The notes: a model not told the origin generated them from the sequence alone. Positions 10,126 to 18,660 are shown, numbered from the stretch's first letter. The stretch: 59,883 nucleotides of DNA from an uncultured Alistipes sp. (GCA_900546065.1 URBK01000019.1:1-59883); one strand, 5' to 3'. Program-made: numbers and translations.

Positions 10126-12480
10126 TCAGAGCGTAAACTTCAACCCGACGAAGAAGGTACGCGGCTGCGTGGGGCCGTAGATGTAGACCGAATCCTTCGC
10201 GGGGCCGTAGTCGAGATCCCGTTGGAAGCTGTCGAACAGGTTCTTGACACCGGCGCTGAGTTCCATGCCGATAAAGTCGGTAAGGTGGAAGTCGTATGCC
10301 ATGCGCAGGCCCATGTCCCAGAACGAGGGTGTCAGACGCTCGGTGTCGCGTGCGATGTATCCGGCGTTGTGCTGTACGAGCATGGACCCCGTATAGTTGC
10401 CGAAGAGCGAGGCCGTCAGATGCCGCGTAAGGTCGAAGTCGGCCGTGAGGTATCCATAGCTGTCGGGGGAGCGGAACATGCGCCGCTGCGGTTCCACATC
10501 ATCCGACCACCTTTCGGGCTCGTCGTAGCGGCTGCGCTGGAAGGTGTAGCCAGCCTGAAGTTCGAATATACCGGCCATGCCGATCTTGAACTCGGCGGTT
10601 ATGCCCTTGACGGTTGCGCCCGAGGCGTTGTGACGCAGCTTGATTATGTTCCCGGCCTCGTCCTCGCCCACCTTCGAGAGTGCGAATACGTCGTTCAGGT
10701 CGGTATAGAAACCCTCGATGAGCAGGTTGGTCTCCACGCGGCCGAAACAGTGGTAGAGGTCTGCGGAGGCGCTCACGCTGTGCGAGTGCTCGGGCTTCAG
10801 ATTGGGGTCGATGCGTATGATTGCGGCCTGACGGTTCAATACGTCGATATGCAGGTCCTCGTTGTAGGCTTGCGGGGCGCGGTAGCCGCTCGAATAGCTC
10901 AGACGCAGCCCTATGTCACGGTGAGGCGAGTAACGTATGTTGGCGCGGGGCGAGAAGACGGGTTTGTCGACCATGTTATGGGCGTCGAGACGGCCGCCGA
11001 CAATGATGTTGAAACGTTCGTTCTGCCACTCGTTCTGTACGTATACGCCTCCCGACTGTACGGTCTGGGCCATGTGGCGGCCGACGGCGGGGAAGTCGTC
11101 CGAGAGGTCGTTGTAGGTGTACTCGGCACCTGCCGTCAGTTGTGCCGGCATGAACAGGCACCGCTCGAATGCGTAGGTGTATTGTGCCGATGCCACGAGC
11201 GTGAGGTCGGTGGTGTGCCCGTATGTGTCGGGGTTCTTGTCGGTGCCGTAGTAGCTGTTGCGCTTGATCCCCTGTGCCGATATGCCGACACCGTAACGGT
11301 GGCGGGAATCGGCAGAGAACCCGTCGAAACGGAGGCTGCCGCCGTCGATGCGGTGATCGAGCTGCTCGGCTATGTTGGTCATGTGCGGCGCGAGGTCTAT
11401 CGAGTCGCCGCCGCGGCGGAACTCGTGTATGTGGTGGTATTCGGCCGTCAGTTTGGTGTAAGCCGAGGTCTTGTAGTAGCCGCGGAATCCCGCCGTCTCG
11501 GATTGCAGCCGTGGAATGTCGCTGTAACCGTCGCCGTTGCGGTCGTAGGCGTTGCGATTCTTGATCATGCCGAAGAGATATACTCCGGCGCGGCGGTCGT
11601 CCGATACAAACGATCCGTTGAGCGAGGTGTTGTATTCGGCCGTGCCGCCCTTCAATATGTCGGTGATGTTCGACAGCGTTAGAGAGTTGCGCAGCGGCTC
11701 CTTGGTTATGATGTTCACCACGCCGCCTATGGCGCTCGACCCGAAGAGGGCGGAGCCTCCGCCGCGGATGACCTCCACACGCTCGATCATGGCTGTGGGC
11801 AGCTGCTCGAGGCCGTAGACGGCGGCCAAGGAGCTGAATATGGGGTTCGAGTCGAGCAGTATCTGCGAATATTGTCCTTCGAGTCCGTTTATGCGCAACT
11901 GTGTGGTGCCGCAGTTGCCGCAGTTGTTCTCTATGCGCAGCCCCGACTGGAACTTCATCGTCTCCGCAAGGTCGGTCGAGGCCGTGCGGTCGAAGAGTTT
12001 GGCAGAGGCGACGTTGACGATAACCGCCGAGGAGCGTTTGTTGGTGACGTTGCGCGTGGCCGATACTACGACCTCATCCATGGCGAGCGTCTGCTCCTGC
12101 ATGACGAAATTAAGCTCGACGGTCTTGTTGCGTTTCATTACAACCTGCTGCTCGACCGTAGAGTAACCTATGGCTTCGGCGACAATGGTACATGGGCCTT
12201 CGGGCAGATTCTTCAGATAGTAGTGTCCCGTGGCGTCGGCCGTGGTGCCTATGGTTGTCCCCTTGACCGATACTGTCACATAGGGTATATGCTCCTGACG
12301 GTCGAGCGATATGATATGCCCGTAGATGTTGGCATCCGTGGCCTTGGGCTGTGGAGGTGTCTCCGAAGTGAGGGTCGCGCTGTGCGCTGCCGCAGGCGGG
12401 GTGTCCGGCGTGGCGGCAAATATATCGTGTGATGTCGCTGCCATAAGTATGAGCGCAGCGGCGGTGAGTATATTCTTCAT
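10126..12480 (-). CDS. TonB-dependent outer-membrane receptor (siderophore/cobalamin type)
   Basis: The 784-residue protein has a signal peptide (MKNILTAAALILM), then a carboxypeptidase-regulatory-like beta-sandwich (about 45-125) and the linker MDEVVVSATR. A plug domain follows (about 135-260) with VEVIRGGGSALFGSSAIGGV, then a long beta-barrel ending in an aromatic-rich strand (FFVGLKFTL). It is of the CirA/FecA/BtuB kind, not the SusC kind, so it should import a metal chelate or a small cofactor. The plug holds a double-cysteine motif NNCGNCGT. Upstream in the same direction is a His-rich small membrane protein, which points to a metal ligand. The true substrate is not evident. The start at 12480 gives a normal signal peptide; the frame to 12639 is leader. 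Confidence 0.93.
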   Translation of the reverse strand: MKNILTAAALILMAATSHDIFAATPDTPPAAAHSATLTSETPPQPKATDANIYGHIISLDRQEHIPYVTVSVKGTTIGTTADATGHYYLKNLPEGPCTIVAEAIGYSTVEQQVVMKRNKTVELNFVMQEQTLAMDEVVVSATRNVTNKRSSAVIVNVASAKLFDRTASTDLAETMKFQSGLRIENNCGNCGTTQLRINGLEGQYSQILLDSNPIFSSLAAVYGLEQLPTAMIERVEVIRGGGSALFGSSAIGGVVNIITKEPLRNSLTLSNITDILKGGTAEYNTSLNGSFVSDDRRAGVYLFGMIKNRNAYDRNGDGYSDIPRLQSETAGFRGYYKTSAYTKLTAEYHHIHEFRRGGDSIDLAPHMTNIAEQLDHRIDGGSLRFDGFSADSRHRYGVGISAQGIKRNSYYGTDKNPDTYGHTTDLTLVASAQYTYAFERCLFMPAQLTAGAEYTYNDLSDDFPAVGRHMAQTVQSGGVYVQNEWQNERFNIIVGGRLDAHNMVDKPVFSPRANIRYSPHRDIGLRLSYSSGYRAPQAYNEDLHIDVLNRQAAIIRIDPNLKPEHSHSVSASADLYHCFGRVETNLLIEGFYTDLNDVFALSKVGEDEAGNIIKLRHNASGATVKGITAEFKIGMAGIFELQAGYTFQRSRYDEPERWSDDVEPQRRMFRSPDSYGYLTADFDLTRHLTASLFGNYTGSMLVQHNAGYIARDTERLTPSFWDMGLRMAYDFHLTDFIGMELSAGVKNLFDSFQRDLDYGPAKDSVYIYGPTQPRTFFVGLKFTL

Positions 12481-12511
12481 CGTATTTTTTGTTTTTGGGT
12501 ATGTATGATGT

Positions 12512-12536
12512 GTCCTGTGCGCCCGGAGCGCAGGAC
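12512..12536 (-). promoter_or_regulatory. Intergenic hairpin before the TonB receptor
   Basis: A 9-bp stem (12512-12520 with 12528-12536, one G-U) with no T run lies in the roughly 160-bp gap between the His-rich gene and the receptor. It could be an attenuator or mRNA-stability hairpin. Confidence 0.35.
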
Positions 12537-12640
12537 TTGTGAGGTGTACACCCGTATATGCGTGTAGACGGTGTCGCGGCAGCGCATGGTCGCGTGCCGC
12601 ATGTATGTGCGGAGGAACTATTCCCCGAACGTATGTCATG

Positions 12641-13000
12641 TCAGATTGTTGCGGGCGGCGCTCGCAGAGAGTAGTGTATGGTCGGGCGACTGTATATGGC
12701 CGAGGTACGGCGTACGGGCAGAATAACCGAGGCTGCAGCCGAGGCTGTCAGCGTAAGGAGAGCGGCTGCGGCCAATGCCGTGAATACGGACAGGAGGCTT
12801 ATGGCCTTGCACTGCTGTGCCGAGTGTGAGTGATGGGGGTTGTCGCTCGAACCGGAATATGGGTGCGAGTGTACGACCAGATGTCCGCCGACGTGGTGGC
12901 TGTGCACGAAGAGTGACGTGCTGCCCAGATATTCCGTGAAGAGCAGCAGCAGGAGCAGGGCTCCGATCTTGCGGGCGTATCCGAATCGAACGTTTGCCAT
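12641..13000 (-). CDS. Small His-rich membrane protein
   Basis: This 119-residue protein has a hydrophobic N-terminal segment (about 12-30), then a loop with nine histidines between residues 33 and 59 (clusters HSHH, HSH, HHSH), one Cys (64) and a second hydrophobic segment (about 66-95). The topology would put the His loop in the periplasm. I do not recognise a named family, though the layout recalls the short DUF2946-like proteins that precede metal-related TonB receptors in other phyla. It lies about 160 bp upstream of the receptor, same strand. A role in metal capture or sensing for that receptor is inference. I choose ATG 13000; a -7 box is only 6 bp upstream of it. Confidence 0.7.
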   Translation of the reverse strand: MANVRFGYARKIGALLLLLLFTEYLGSTSLFVHSHHVGGHLVVHSHPYSGSSDNPHHSHSAQQCKAISLLSVFTALAAAALLTLTASAAASVILPVRRTSAIYSRPTIHYSLRAPPATI

Positions 13001-13006
13001 CACGGG

Positions 13007-13014
13007 CAAAGGTA
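13007..13014 (-). promoter_or_regulatory. -7 box just upstream of the His-rich gene
   Basis: TACCTTTG on the minus strand ends 6 bp before ATG 13000, so the transcript would be nearly or fully leaderless. The -33 element is weak. Confidence 0.5.
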
Positions 13015-13125
13015 ATTCAAATTTTTCGGGAAAAAGCCTCGCGGCGAAGATATTTTTTGACGGAATAATTTTCTGTCGTGAAGCGACGCCGGCACTCATG
13101 CCGGACTTTGTCGTTGGGGCTGCCC

Positions 13126-13165
13126 GCAAAACAAAATCACCCGACAGATTTCGGTCTGTCGGGTG
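13126..13165 (-). terminator. Terminator of efp
   Basis: A 10-bp perfect stem (13138-13147 with 13156-13165) is followed on the minus strand by a T-rich stretch, about 50 bp past the efp stop. Confidence 0.8.
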
Positions 13166-13217
13166 TGTATGTCGGCCTTGGATCCGGCCCGGTGAGTGTT
13201 TCGGACACTCTCGAGCA

Positions 13218-13790
13218 CTAACGTATGCGCTCGTAGTACTCGCGCGTACGGGTGTCGACGCGGATCTTGTCGCCCGTGTTGATGAAGAGGGGCACCTTGA
13301 TGGTGGCGCCGGTATTTACCGTAGCGGGCTTGAGCGAATTGGTAGAGGCTGTGTCGCCCTTGATTCCCGGCTCGGTGTACGTAACCTCCATATCGACGAT
13401 GGGGGGCAGCTCGGCCGAAAGAACGATCTCCTTGTCGGTGTGGAACATCACCTCGACGATCTGGCCGTCGGCCATAAGATCGTAGTTGTTGATCAGGTTC
13501 TTGTCGATGATGATCTCCTCGAAGGTCTCGGTGTGCATGAAGTGAGCTCCCATGTCGTCCTCATAGGTGAACTGATAGGGACGGCGCTCGACGCGTACCT
13601 GCTCGATCTTCTGTCCTACCGACGAGAAGGTGTTTTCGATTACGCGGCCGTTCTCGAGGTTCTTGAGCTTCGAGCGGACGAATGCGGGGCCCTTGCCCGG
13701 CTTGCAGTGCTGGAAATCGACTACGAGGTAGGTCTTGCCGTCCATTTCGATGCACATGCCGATCTTGATGTCTGCAGCTGTGATGGTCAT
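13218..13790 (-). CDS. efp: Translation elongation factor P
   Basis: The 190-residue protein has the three EF-P beta-barrel domains. It rescues ribosomes stalled at polyproline. The tip loop KPGKGPAF puts the functional Lys at position 33, equivalent to E. coli Lys34, followed by Gly as in the Lys-type proteins. The OB-fold segments GQKIEQVRVERR and the C-terminal DKIRVDTRTREYYERIR are family-typical. No lysine-modifying enzyme gene (epmA-like) is next to it. Monocistronic, with promoter and terminator identified. Confidence 0.97.
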   Translation of the reverse strand: MTITAADIKIGMCIEMDGKTYLVVDFQHCKPGKGPAFVRSKLKNLENGRVIENTFSSVGQKIEQVRVERRPYQFTYEDDMGAHFMHTETFEEIIIDKNLINNYDLMADGQIVEVMFHTDKEIVLSAELPPIVDMEVTYTEPGIKGDTASTNSLKPATVNTGATIKVPLFINTGDKIRVDTRTREYYERIR

Positions 13791-13831
13791 AAGATATGTA
13801 TTTTATACGTTTTTGAAATTTTCAAGCGGCG

Positions 13832-13839
13832 CAAAGATA
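13832..13839 (-). promoter_or_regulatory. -7 box of efp
   Basis: TATCTTTG on the minus strand, about 40 bp before the efp start. The -33 element departs from TTTG. Confidence 0.6.
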
Positions 13840-13877
13840 CTAAAAAATCCGAAAAAACAGATGCCCGTGCGCGCATT

Positions 13878-14429
13878 TTATTTACCCTCAAACTCATAAT
13901 GGGGCAGCGCGACGCCGGCTTGGGCCAATATCCGTTCGGTAACGGTTGCGGCGAGCTGCTCGACAGTGTGTGGATGCGAGTAGAACGACGGCGATGCGGG
14001 CAGTATTACGGCGCCGGCGTCGGTCAGGGCGGCCATGTTGTGCAGGTGCAGCGACGAGTAGGGTGCCTCGCGCACGACACATACGAGACGCCGCCGCTCC
14101 TTGAGCATGACGTCGGCGGCGCGTTCGATGAGCGACGATGATACGCCCGAGGCGATGCGGCCGATGGAGCCCATCGACGCGGGGACTATGATCATCGACT
14201 CGAAGCGTGCCGAGCCGCTGGCGGCGGGGCAGAACATGTCGCTGTTGTCGTATCGGACGATGCGGTCCGATTCTGGCAGACGCTCGCCTTCGTACTCCAT
14301 GACGCGGCGTCCGTTGTCGCTTACGATGAGGGCTATCTGCTCGATGTCGGGTGCGCCGAGCAGCCGCTCGGCACACTGCCGGGCATATATTGCGCCGCTG
14401 GCGCCCGTGACGGCCAATATCACTTTCAT
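13878..14429 (-). CDS. ubiX: UbiX-family flavin prenyltransferase
   Basis: The 183-residue protein shows the family signatures: GASGAIYA at the N-terminus for FMN binding, the segment VPASMGSIGRIASGVSSSL, and REAPYSSLHLHNM near the C-terminal active site. UbiX enzymes make prenylated FMN for UbiD-type decarboxylases. No ubiD is in this window, so its partner must be elsewhere. It starts 11 bp after the polysaccharide deacetylase stop and is probably cotranscribed with it, though the two activities have no clear link. Confidence 0.93.
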   Translation of the reverse strand: MKVILAVTGASGAIYARQCAERLLGAPDIEQIALIVSDNGRRVMEYEGERLPESDRIVRYDNSDMFCPAASGSARFESMIIVPASMGSIGRIASGVSSSLIERAADVMLKERRRLVCVVREAPYSSLHLHNMAALTDAGAVILPASPSFYSHPHTVEQLAATVTERILAQAGVALPHYEFEGK

Positions 14430-14440
14430 ACGGTTACACT

Positions 14441-15049
14441 TTACAACTCTATGATTTTACACTTGAGTCCCATCTGTTTTATGCGTTCCAGCACGCGGGG
14501 CAGGGCGTAGCTCATGTTTCGGAACGACTTCTCGCTGTCGTGGAAGGCGATGATGCAGCCGGGCTGTATGTACTTCACCACGCCGCGGTAGCACTCTGCG
14601 GGCGATATTGCCGAGGTGTAGTCGCGCGAGAGGATGTTCCACATGATGATCTTGTACCGGCGGCCGACGGCGCGCATCTGCGAGGGCGTGACGCGGGCGT
14701 AGGGCGGGCGGAAGAGGTCGCTGTGGAGTATGTCGTCGGCGAAGTCCACATCCTCGATATACTTCTCAAGGGGCATGCCCCAACCCTTCTGGTGGGAGTA
14801 TGTGTGGTTGCCGATCTTGTGCCCCTCGTCGCGCATGCGCTGGTAGAGGTCGGGGTATAGCTCGGCGTTCTTACCCAGCACGAAGAAGGTGGCCTTGGCG
14901 TCGTATCGCCGCAGCGTGTCGAGAATCCACTCGGTGATGCCGGGCGTGGGCCCGTCGTCGAAGGTGAGGAATACGCCGTTGCTGTCGTCGATCTCCCATA
15001 TCATGTCGGGATAGAGGCGTCGGATGAATTTGGGCGGATTTATCTTCAT
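14441..15049 (-). CDS. Polysaccharide deacetylase (NodB/PgdA family)
   Basis: The 202-residue single-domain protein carries the NodB motifs: TFDDGPTP (catalytic base and metal Asp), HTYSH (metal His pair), RPPY, and a C-terminal IAFHDS. It should remove N-acetyl groups from a polysaccharide, perhaps cell-wall or capsule GlcNAc. There is no signal peptide; the N-terminus MKINPPKFIRRLYPDMIW is basic and not hydrophobic, so it is likely cytosolic or exported by another route. I choose ATG 15049; the extension to 15115 overlaps the promoter region. First gene of the pair with ubiX. Confidence 0.9.
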   Translation of the reverse strand: MKINPPKFIRRLYPDMIWEIDDSNGVFLTFDDGPTPGITEWILDTLRRYDAKATFFVLGKNAELYPDLYQRMRDEGHKIGNHTYSHQKGWGMPLEKYIEDVDFADDILHSDLFRPPYARVTPSQMRAVGRRYKIIMWNILSRDYTSAISPAECYRGVVKYIQPGCIIAFHDSEKSFRNMSYALPRVLERIKQMGLKCKIIEL

Positions 15050-15117
15050 GTACGGTCTTTTTTTTCGCTGTTGAGGACGTCGCTGCGGGGCGTCGCGGCT
15101 CCCGTATGCGAACAAGG

Positions 15118-15125
15118 CAAAAGTA
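15118..15125 (-). promoter_or_regulatory. -7 box of the deacetylase-ubiX pair
   Basis: TACTTTTG on the minus strand, about 70 bp before the start codon. The -33 region is weak. Confidence 0.5.
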
Positions 15126-15155
15126 GTGCTTTTTTGTGTAAATCGGGGTATGTAT

Positions 15156-15186
15156 TTTGCGGAAAGTGTTTTTTGGGTTATATTTG
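15156..15186 (+). promoter_or_regulatory. Promoter of the DUF4837 gene
   Basis: TTTG (15156-15159), 19 bp, TATATTTG (15179-15186). Divergent from the deacetylase promoter. Confidence 0.75.
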
Positions 15187-15247
15187 TGAACGTGTTGTGC
15201 CGCCTCGTGACGGCCGCAAACGGATTATAAAAACATTATCTGTGATT

Positions 15248-16309
15248 ATGAAACGGATCATCATTAATATCGCCGCAACATTGGCATTGTGTGCTGTGGC
15301 GGTGGGGTGCGATGCCTTCCGCAAGGCGTCGTCAGCCGGTGCCTCGGCAACGGGCAATCCCTACGAAGTGATCGTCGTGTGCGCTCAGCCCGAATGGCAG
15401 AGCGAATTGGGCGATACGCTGCAGGCGGTATTGCGGCAGCCCGTATCGGAGCTGACAACATACGAACCCATGTTCGACGTGATGCGAATCCTGCCCAATA
15501 ACTTCGGCAGCCTTGCCGAGCGCCACCGCAACATCATCACCGTGCAGGTCGACGCCTCGATTGCCGAGCCTTCGATTACGGTGCGTTATGACGTGACGGC
15601 CAAGCCGCAGGTCTTTATCTCGATAAAGGGCCCCGACGACAAGAGCGTTGCGGACTACGTATCGGAGAACCGCGACAATCTGGTACGCGTACTGGAGAAG
15701 GCCGAGCGCGACCGCTCGATCGACTACGGCAAGCGTTTCGCCTCGGAGCAGACCGAGGTGCTGCTGCGCGAGAAGTTCGGCGTGCAGATGTATGTGCCCG
15801 ACAACTTCCAAGTGCGCACGCAGAGCGACGATATGGTGTGGATTTCGCAGGAGTATCCTGCCGCAAGTCAGGGATTCTTCATCTATAAATACCCCTACGG
15901 AGGCAAGGGCTCGCTCTCGACGGCATCGCTGATAGCCGCACGCGACAAGTTCGCCGCCCGCATACCGGGACCGGCCGACGGGTCTTATATGTCGACCGTG
16001 AAACAGATAGCCGACGCCGCGGGTGAGAACTATATCGACTTCGAGCCGCAGATGCGCATGCTGGAGATCGACGGCCGTACGTGGATCGAGATGGCGGGAC
16101 TGTGGGATGTCGAGAACTATGTCATGGGAGGCCCGTTCGTAAGCTATACGACGGTGAACCAAGCCACTAACGAGGTCGTGACTCTCGATTGCTATGTCTA
16201 TGCCCCGAAGGGTGACAAGCGAAACATGCTGCGCGAGTTGGAGCACTTCGTCTACCTGATCAACTTCCCCGCAACGTCGGCCGACATGTCGGCGGGTAAG
16301 GGCAAGTGA
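15248..16309 (+). CDS. DUF4837 family lipoprotein
   Basis: The 353-residue protein starts MKRIIINIAATLALCAVAV and has a lipobox with Cys21, so it is an envelope lipoprotein. The mature part (GNPYEVIVVC..., two similar halves around residues 40-180 and 190-350) matches what I know of DUF4837, a conserved Bacteroidota family of unknown function. Motifs include FISIKGPDD and a second-half run WISQEYPAASQGFFIYKYPY. It is the only gene of its transcription unit, with a promoter upstream and a GC-rich hairpin after the stop. I choose ATG 15248; the longer open frame covers the promoter. Confidence 0.85.
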   Translation: MKRIIINIAATLALCAVAVGCDAFRKASSAGASATGNPYEVIVVCAQPEWQSELGDTLQAVLRQPVSELTTYEPMFDVMRILPNNFGSLAERHRNIITVQVDASIAEPSITVRYDVTAKPQVFISIKGPDDKSVADYVSENRDNLVRVLEKAERDRSIDYGKRFASEQTEVLLREKFGVQMYVPDNFQVRTQSDDMVWISQEYPAASQGFFIYKYPYGGKGSLSTASLIAARDKFAARIPGPADGSYMSTVKQIADAAGENYIDFEPQMRMLEIDGRTWIEMAGLWDVENYVMGGPFVSYTTVNQATNEVVTLDCYVYAPKGDKRNMLRELEHFVYLINFPATSADMSAGKGK

Positions 16310-16331
16310 CATTCGTCGTATGGGATTCCTT

Positions 16332-16365
16332 GCAGGGGCTCTGCGCAAGTGCGCGGGGCCCCTGC
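16332..16365 (+). terminator. Probable terminator after the DUF4837 gene
   Basis: GC-rich hairpin with an 8-bp outer stem (16332-16339 with 16358-16365) and an inner GCGC/GCGC stem. No T run follows, so it may be factor-assisted. Confidence 0.5.
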
Positions 16366-16495
16366 TGTGTGTTGGGCGGTGCCATATAATGCGGTGACAT
16401 GCGGCATTTATCCTTTCCGGGGAGTATCTTCTCTATCGAAGCGGGCGAAAGGGGAGACAGGCTTGCCGAAAGGCGCTCGAAAAGCGTCGTAAAAG

Positions 16496-16526
16496 TTGGA
16501 AATAAGAAAAATTAGACTTATCTTTG
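16496..16526 (+). promoter_or_regulatory. Promoter of greA
   Basis: TTG (16496-16498), 20 bp, TATCTTTG (16519-16526). The leader is about 85 nt. Confidence 0.75.
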
Positions 16527-16616
16527 TTTCAGCATTTGAAATCTATTGTTAATTCGGGATTCTGATCTTTCGGCAGGTTCGGCAGATTGGAATTCTGGTT
16601 TTTTACTGTTTTAGTT

Positions 16617-17093
16617 ATGGCGAAAGAGGTAATTTATCTTACGGCTGAAGGATTGCAGAAGCTCAAGGATGAGCTCAATCATATGCGTTCGGTGGAGCGT
16701 CCTGCCATATCGGCGGCTATAGCCGAGGCGCGCGATAAGGGCGACCTGTCGGAGAATGCAGAGTATGACGCGGCGCGCGAGGCGCAGGGTCTCTTGGAGA
16801 TGCGCATCGCCAAGCTGGAGCAGACGCTCACCAATGCGCGCGTGATCGACGAATCGAAGATCGACAAGAGCAAGGTGCAGATATTGAGCAAGGTGACGCT
16901 GCTGAACCACAATAACAACAAGCAAGTCGTCTATACGATCGTCTCGGAGAACGAGGCCAACCTGCGCGAGGGCAAGCTCGCTATCGGTACACCCATAGCC
17001 AAGGCTCTGCTGGGCCGCAAGAAGGGCGATATTGTGGAGGTGACGGTGCCTGCGGGTATCATCAAGTTCGAGATCCTCGACATCAGCATCTGA
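16617..17093 (+). CDS. greA: Transcription elongation factor GreA
   Basis: The 158-residue protein has the family's usual length. An N-terminal coiled coil (about 8-75) carries the tip acidic segment around DKGDLSENAEYDAA, which reaches the RNA polymerase active site and triggers cleavage of backtracked RNA. A C-terminal FKBP-like domain ends with GRKKGDIVEVTVPAG. I use ATG 16617 (MAKEVIYLT); the upstream in-frame ATG 16587 adds a hydrophobic stretch not seen in the family. Confidence 0.97.
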   Translation: MAKEVIYLTAEGLQKLKDELNHMRSVERPAISAAIAEARDKGDLSENAEYDAAREAQGLLEMRIAKLEQTLTNARVIDESKIDKSKVQILSKVTLLNHNNNKQVVYTIVSENEANLREGKLAIGTPIAKALLGRKKGDIVEVTVPAGIIKFEILDISI

Positions 17094-17175
17094 CCCTGCA
17101 CGCCCGAGGGGGCGCGATCGAGAGGGGGGGGGAATAGCGAATAATAGCCGACGTTGTCGGAATAGTGTAGACAAG

Positions 17176-17216
17176 ATACGGGCGGAGAGAATTGTATATG
17201 TTCTCTTCGCCCGTAT
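17176..17216. terminator. Bidirectional terminator between greA and superoxide dismutase
   Basis: A 15-bp stem with one G-U/A-C position (17176-17190 with 17202-17216) between convergent genes. A run of nine G lies just before it at 17124-17132. Confidence 0.8.
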
Positions 17217-17271
17217 TTGTTGTTAAGAGATGGCGCGGTGCCGTAACATGTACAGTACCTCGAAACGGGCA

Positions 17272-17886
17272 TTATCGCCGCTTCAGGGCGTCGTAACGAC
17301 ATACGGCAGCTTTCCAGTCGATAACCTGCCATAGGGCCTTGACGGCGTCGGCACGGGCATTGCGGTAGTCGATGTAGTAGGCGTGCTCCCAGACGTCGAT
17401 TGCCAGCAGCGGATGCAGGCCGTCGGTGAGCGGGTTGCCGGCGTTGGATTTGCTTACGATGGAGAGGGCTCCCTTGTCGTCGGCCGCGAGCCATACCCAT
17501 CCCGAGCCGAAGAGCGCGACGGCAGCCTGAGTCATGTCCTGGCGCAGCGAGTCCGTGTCGCCGAAAGCGGCGTTTACGGCCTCGAGCAGCGGCCCCGAGG
17601 GCATGCGCTGCGGTGCGGGCGAGAGCGTGGCGAAATAGAAGTCGTGGTTCCACGCCTGCGCGGCGTTGTTGAAGAGGGGACCGTCGGCCTGACGGATAAT
17701 CTCCTCGAGCGCCATGCCTTCGTAGAGGGTGCCGGCGATGAGCTCGTTGAGCTTGGCGACATAGGCGGCCGTGTGCTTGTCGTGATGGTAGAGCAGCGTC
17801 TCCTCCGAGACGTAGGGTGCGAGCGCCTTCATGTCGTAAGGCAGAGGCGCCAAACGGAACTTTTCGGTTGCAGTGGTGGTTGCCAT
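17272..17886 (-). CDS. sodB: Iron/manganese superoxide dismutase
   Basis: The 204-residue cytosolic enzyme dismutates superoxide. Metal ligands are all present: His34 in YHHDKH, the His of NNAAQAWNHDFY, and Asp and His of DVWEHAYY. The helical N-domain and alpha/beta C-domain are in the normal order and length. The sequence FATLSPAPQ and the C-terminal IDVWEH region resemble the Fe or cambialistic enzymes of Bacteroidales, but the metal cannot be fixed by eye. Monocistronic with its own promoter. Confidence 0.95.
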   Translation of the reverse strand: MATTTATEKFRLAPLPYDMKALAPYVSEETLLYHHDKHTAAYVAKLNELIAGTLYEGMALEEIIRQADGPLFNNAAQAWNHDFYFATLSPAPQRMPSGPLLEAVNAAFGDTDSLRQDMTQAAVALFGSGWVWLAADDKGALSIVSKSNAGNPLTDGLHPLLAIDVWEHAYYIDYRNARADAVKALWQVIDWKAAVCRYDALKRR

Positions 17887-17936
17887 GATCGTAATTTTAT
17901 AAGTGAAAAGGTGTTAAACAATCGCCCTGTTTATTG

Positions 17937-17968
17937 CAAATATAATACCTTTTCCCGAGAAAAACCAA
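17937..17968 (-). promoter_or_regulatory. Promoter of the superoxide dismutase gene
   Basis: On the minus strand, TTG (17966-17968), 21 bp, TATATTTG (17937-17944). About 50 bp to the start codon. Confidence 0.7.
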
Positions 17969-18028
17969 TAAAACAAAATCTCACGGAGGCTTTGTGCATG
18001 GTCGATAGTCGTTGTGCGGTAAGGAGGT

Positions 18029-18059
18029 TTTGGAAAATTGAAGATTATTGTTATCTTTG
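18029..18059 (+). promoter_or_regulatory. Promoter of the zeta-toxin-like gene
   Basis: TTTG (18029-18032), 19 bp, TATCTTTG (18052-18059). Predicted start near 18066 leaves only about a 12-nt leader. Confidence 0.75.
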
Positions 18060-18077
18060 CGGTGAGGATAATTGCGT

Positions 18078-18647
18078 ATGCCTAAACTCTATGTCATATC
18101 CGGATGCAACGGAGCAGGTAAAACTACGGCATCTTATGCCGTGCTGCCGGAGATGCTTGAGTGTCGGGAGTTCGTCAATGCCGACGAGATAGCGAAGGGT
18201 TTGTCTCCGTTCAATCCGTCGCGTGTCTCGATCGAGGCGGGACGTCTGATGCGTCAGCGTATGGATGTCCTGTTGTCGGACGGTGCGGATTTTGCATTCG
18301 AGACGACGTTGGCCACACGCTATTATGCGCGGTTTATCCGCATGGCTCAGGAAAAAGGGTATTTCGTATCGTTGCTTTACTTCTGGCTGCCGACGCCCGA
18401 ACAGGCGGTCGAACGCGTCGCACGGCGTGTAGCCGAAGGTGGACATAACGTCCCGCCCGAGGTGGTCAGAAGACGATATTATCGCGGCCTGCGCTACCTT
18501 ACGACGCTCTATATGCCGATCTGTGACTATTGGGTCATCTACAACAACAGTTCGGCCGACGGCGTGAAGAAGGTCGCTTACGGCGCCCGCGATGAAATAA
18601 GGGAGGTGGTCGATACGTTAGGTTATAGACAAATATGTAAACTGTAA
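18078..18647 (+). CDS. Zeta-toxin-like P-loop kinase
   Basis: The 189-residue protein opens with a P-loop, GCNGAGKTT (residues 9-17), followed by NADEIAKGLSPF and FETTLATR. These match the zeta-toxin family, whose members phosphorylate UDP-GlcNAc or other small substrates. The LID-like arginine segment RRVAEGGHNVPPEVVRRRY fits as well. ATG 18078 follows the TTG that opens the frame. It is followed 13 bp later by a 51-residue gene in the same transcript. A classic epsilon antitoxin upstream is absent, so it may be a toxin with an unusual downstream partner, or a housekeeping kinase. Confidence 0.85.
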   Translation: MPKLYVISGCNGAGKTTASYAVLPEMLECREFVNADEIAKGLSPFNPSRVSIEAGRLMRQRMDVLLSDGADFAFETTLATRYYARFIRMAQEKGYFVSLLYFWLPTPEQAVERVARRVAEGGHNVPPEVVRRRYYRGLRYLTTLYMPICDYWVIYNNSSADGVKKVAYGARDEIREVVDTLGYRQICKL

Positions 18648-18660
18648 AATATTAGACCTT

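Noticed and set aside
10111..11682. 523-residue plus-strand open frame opposite the TonB receptor
   Set aside because: Antisense shadow: the minus strand has a full receptor with all domains. GC-rich codon usage leaves long open frames opposite genes.
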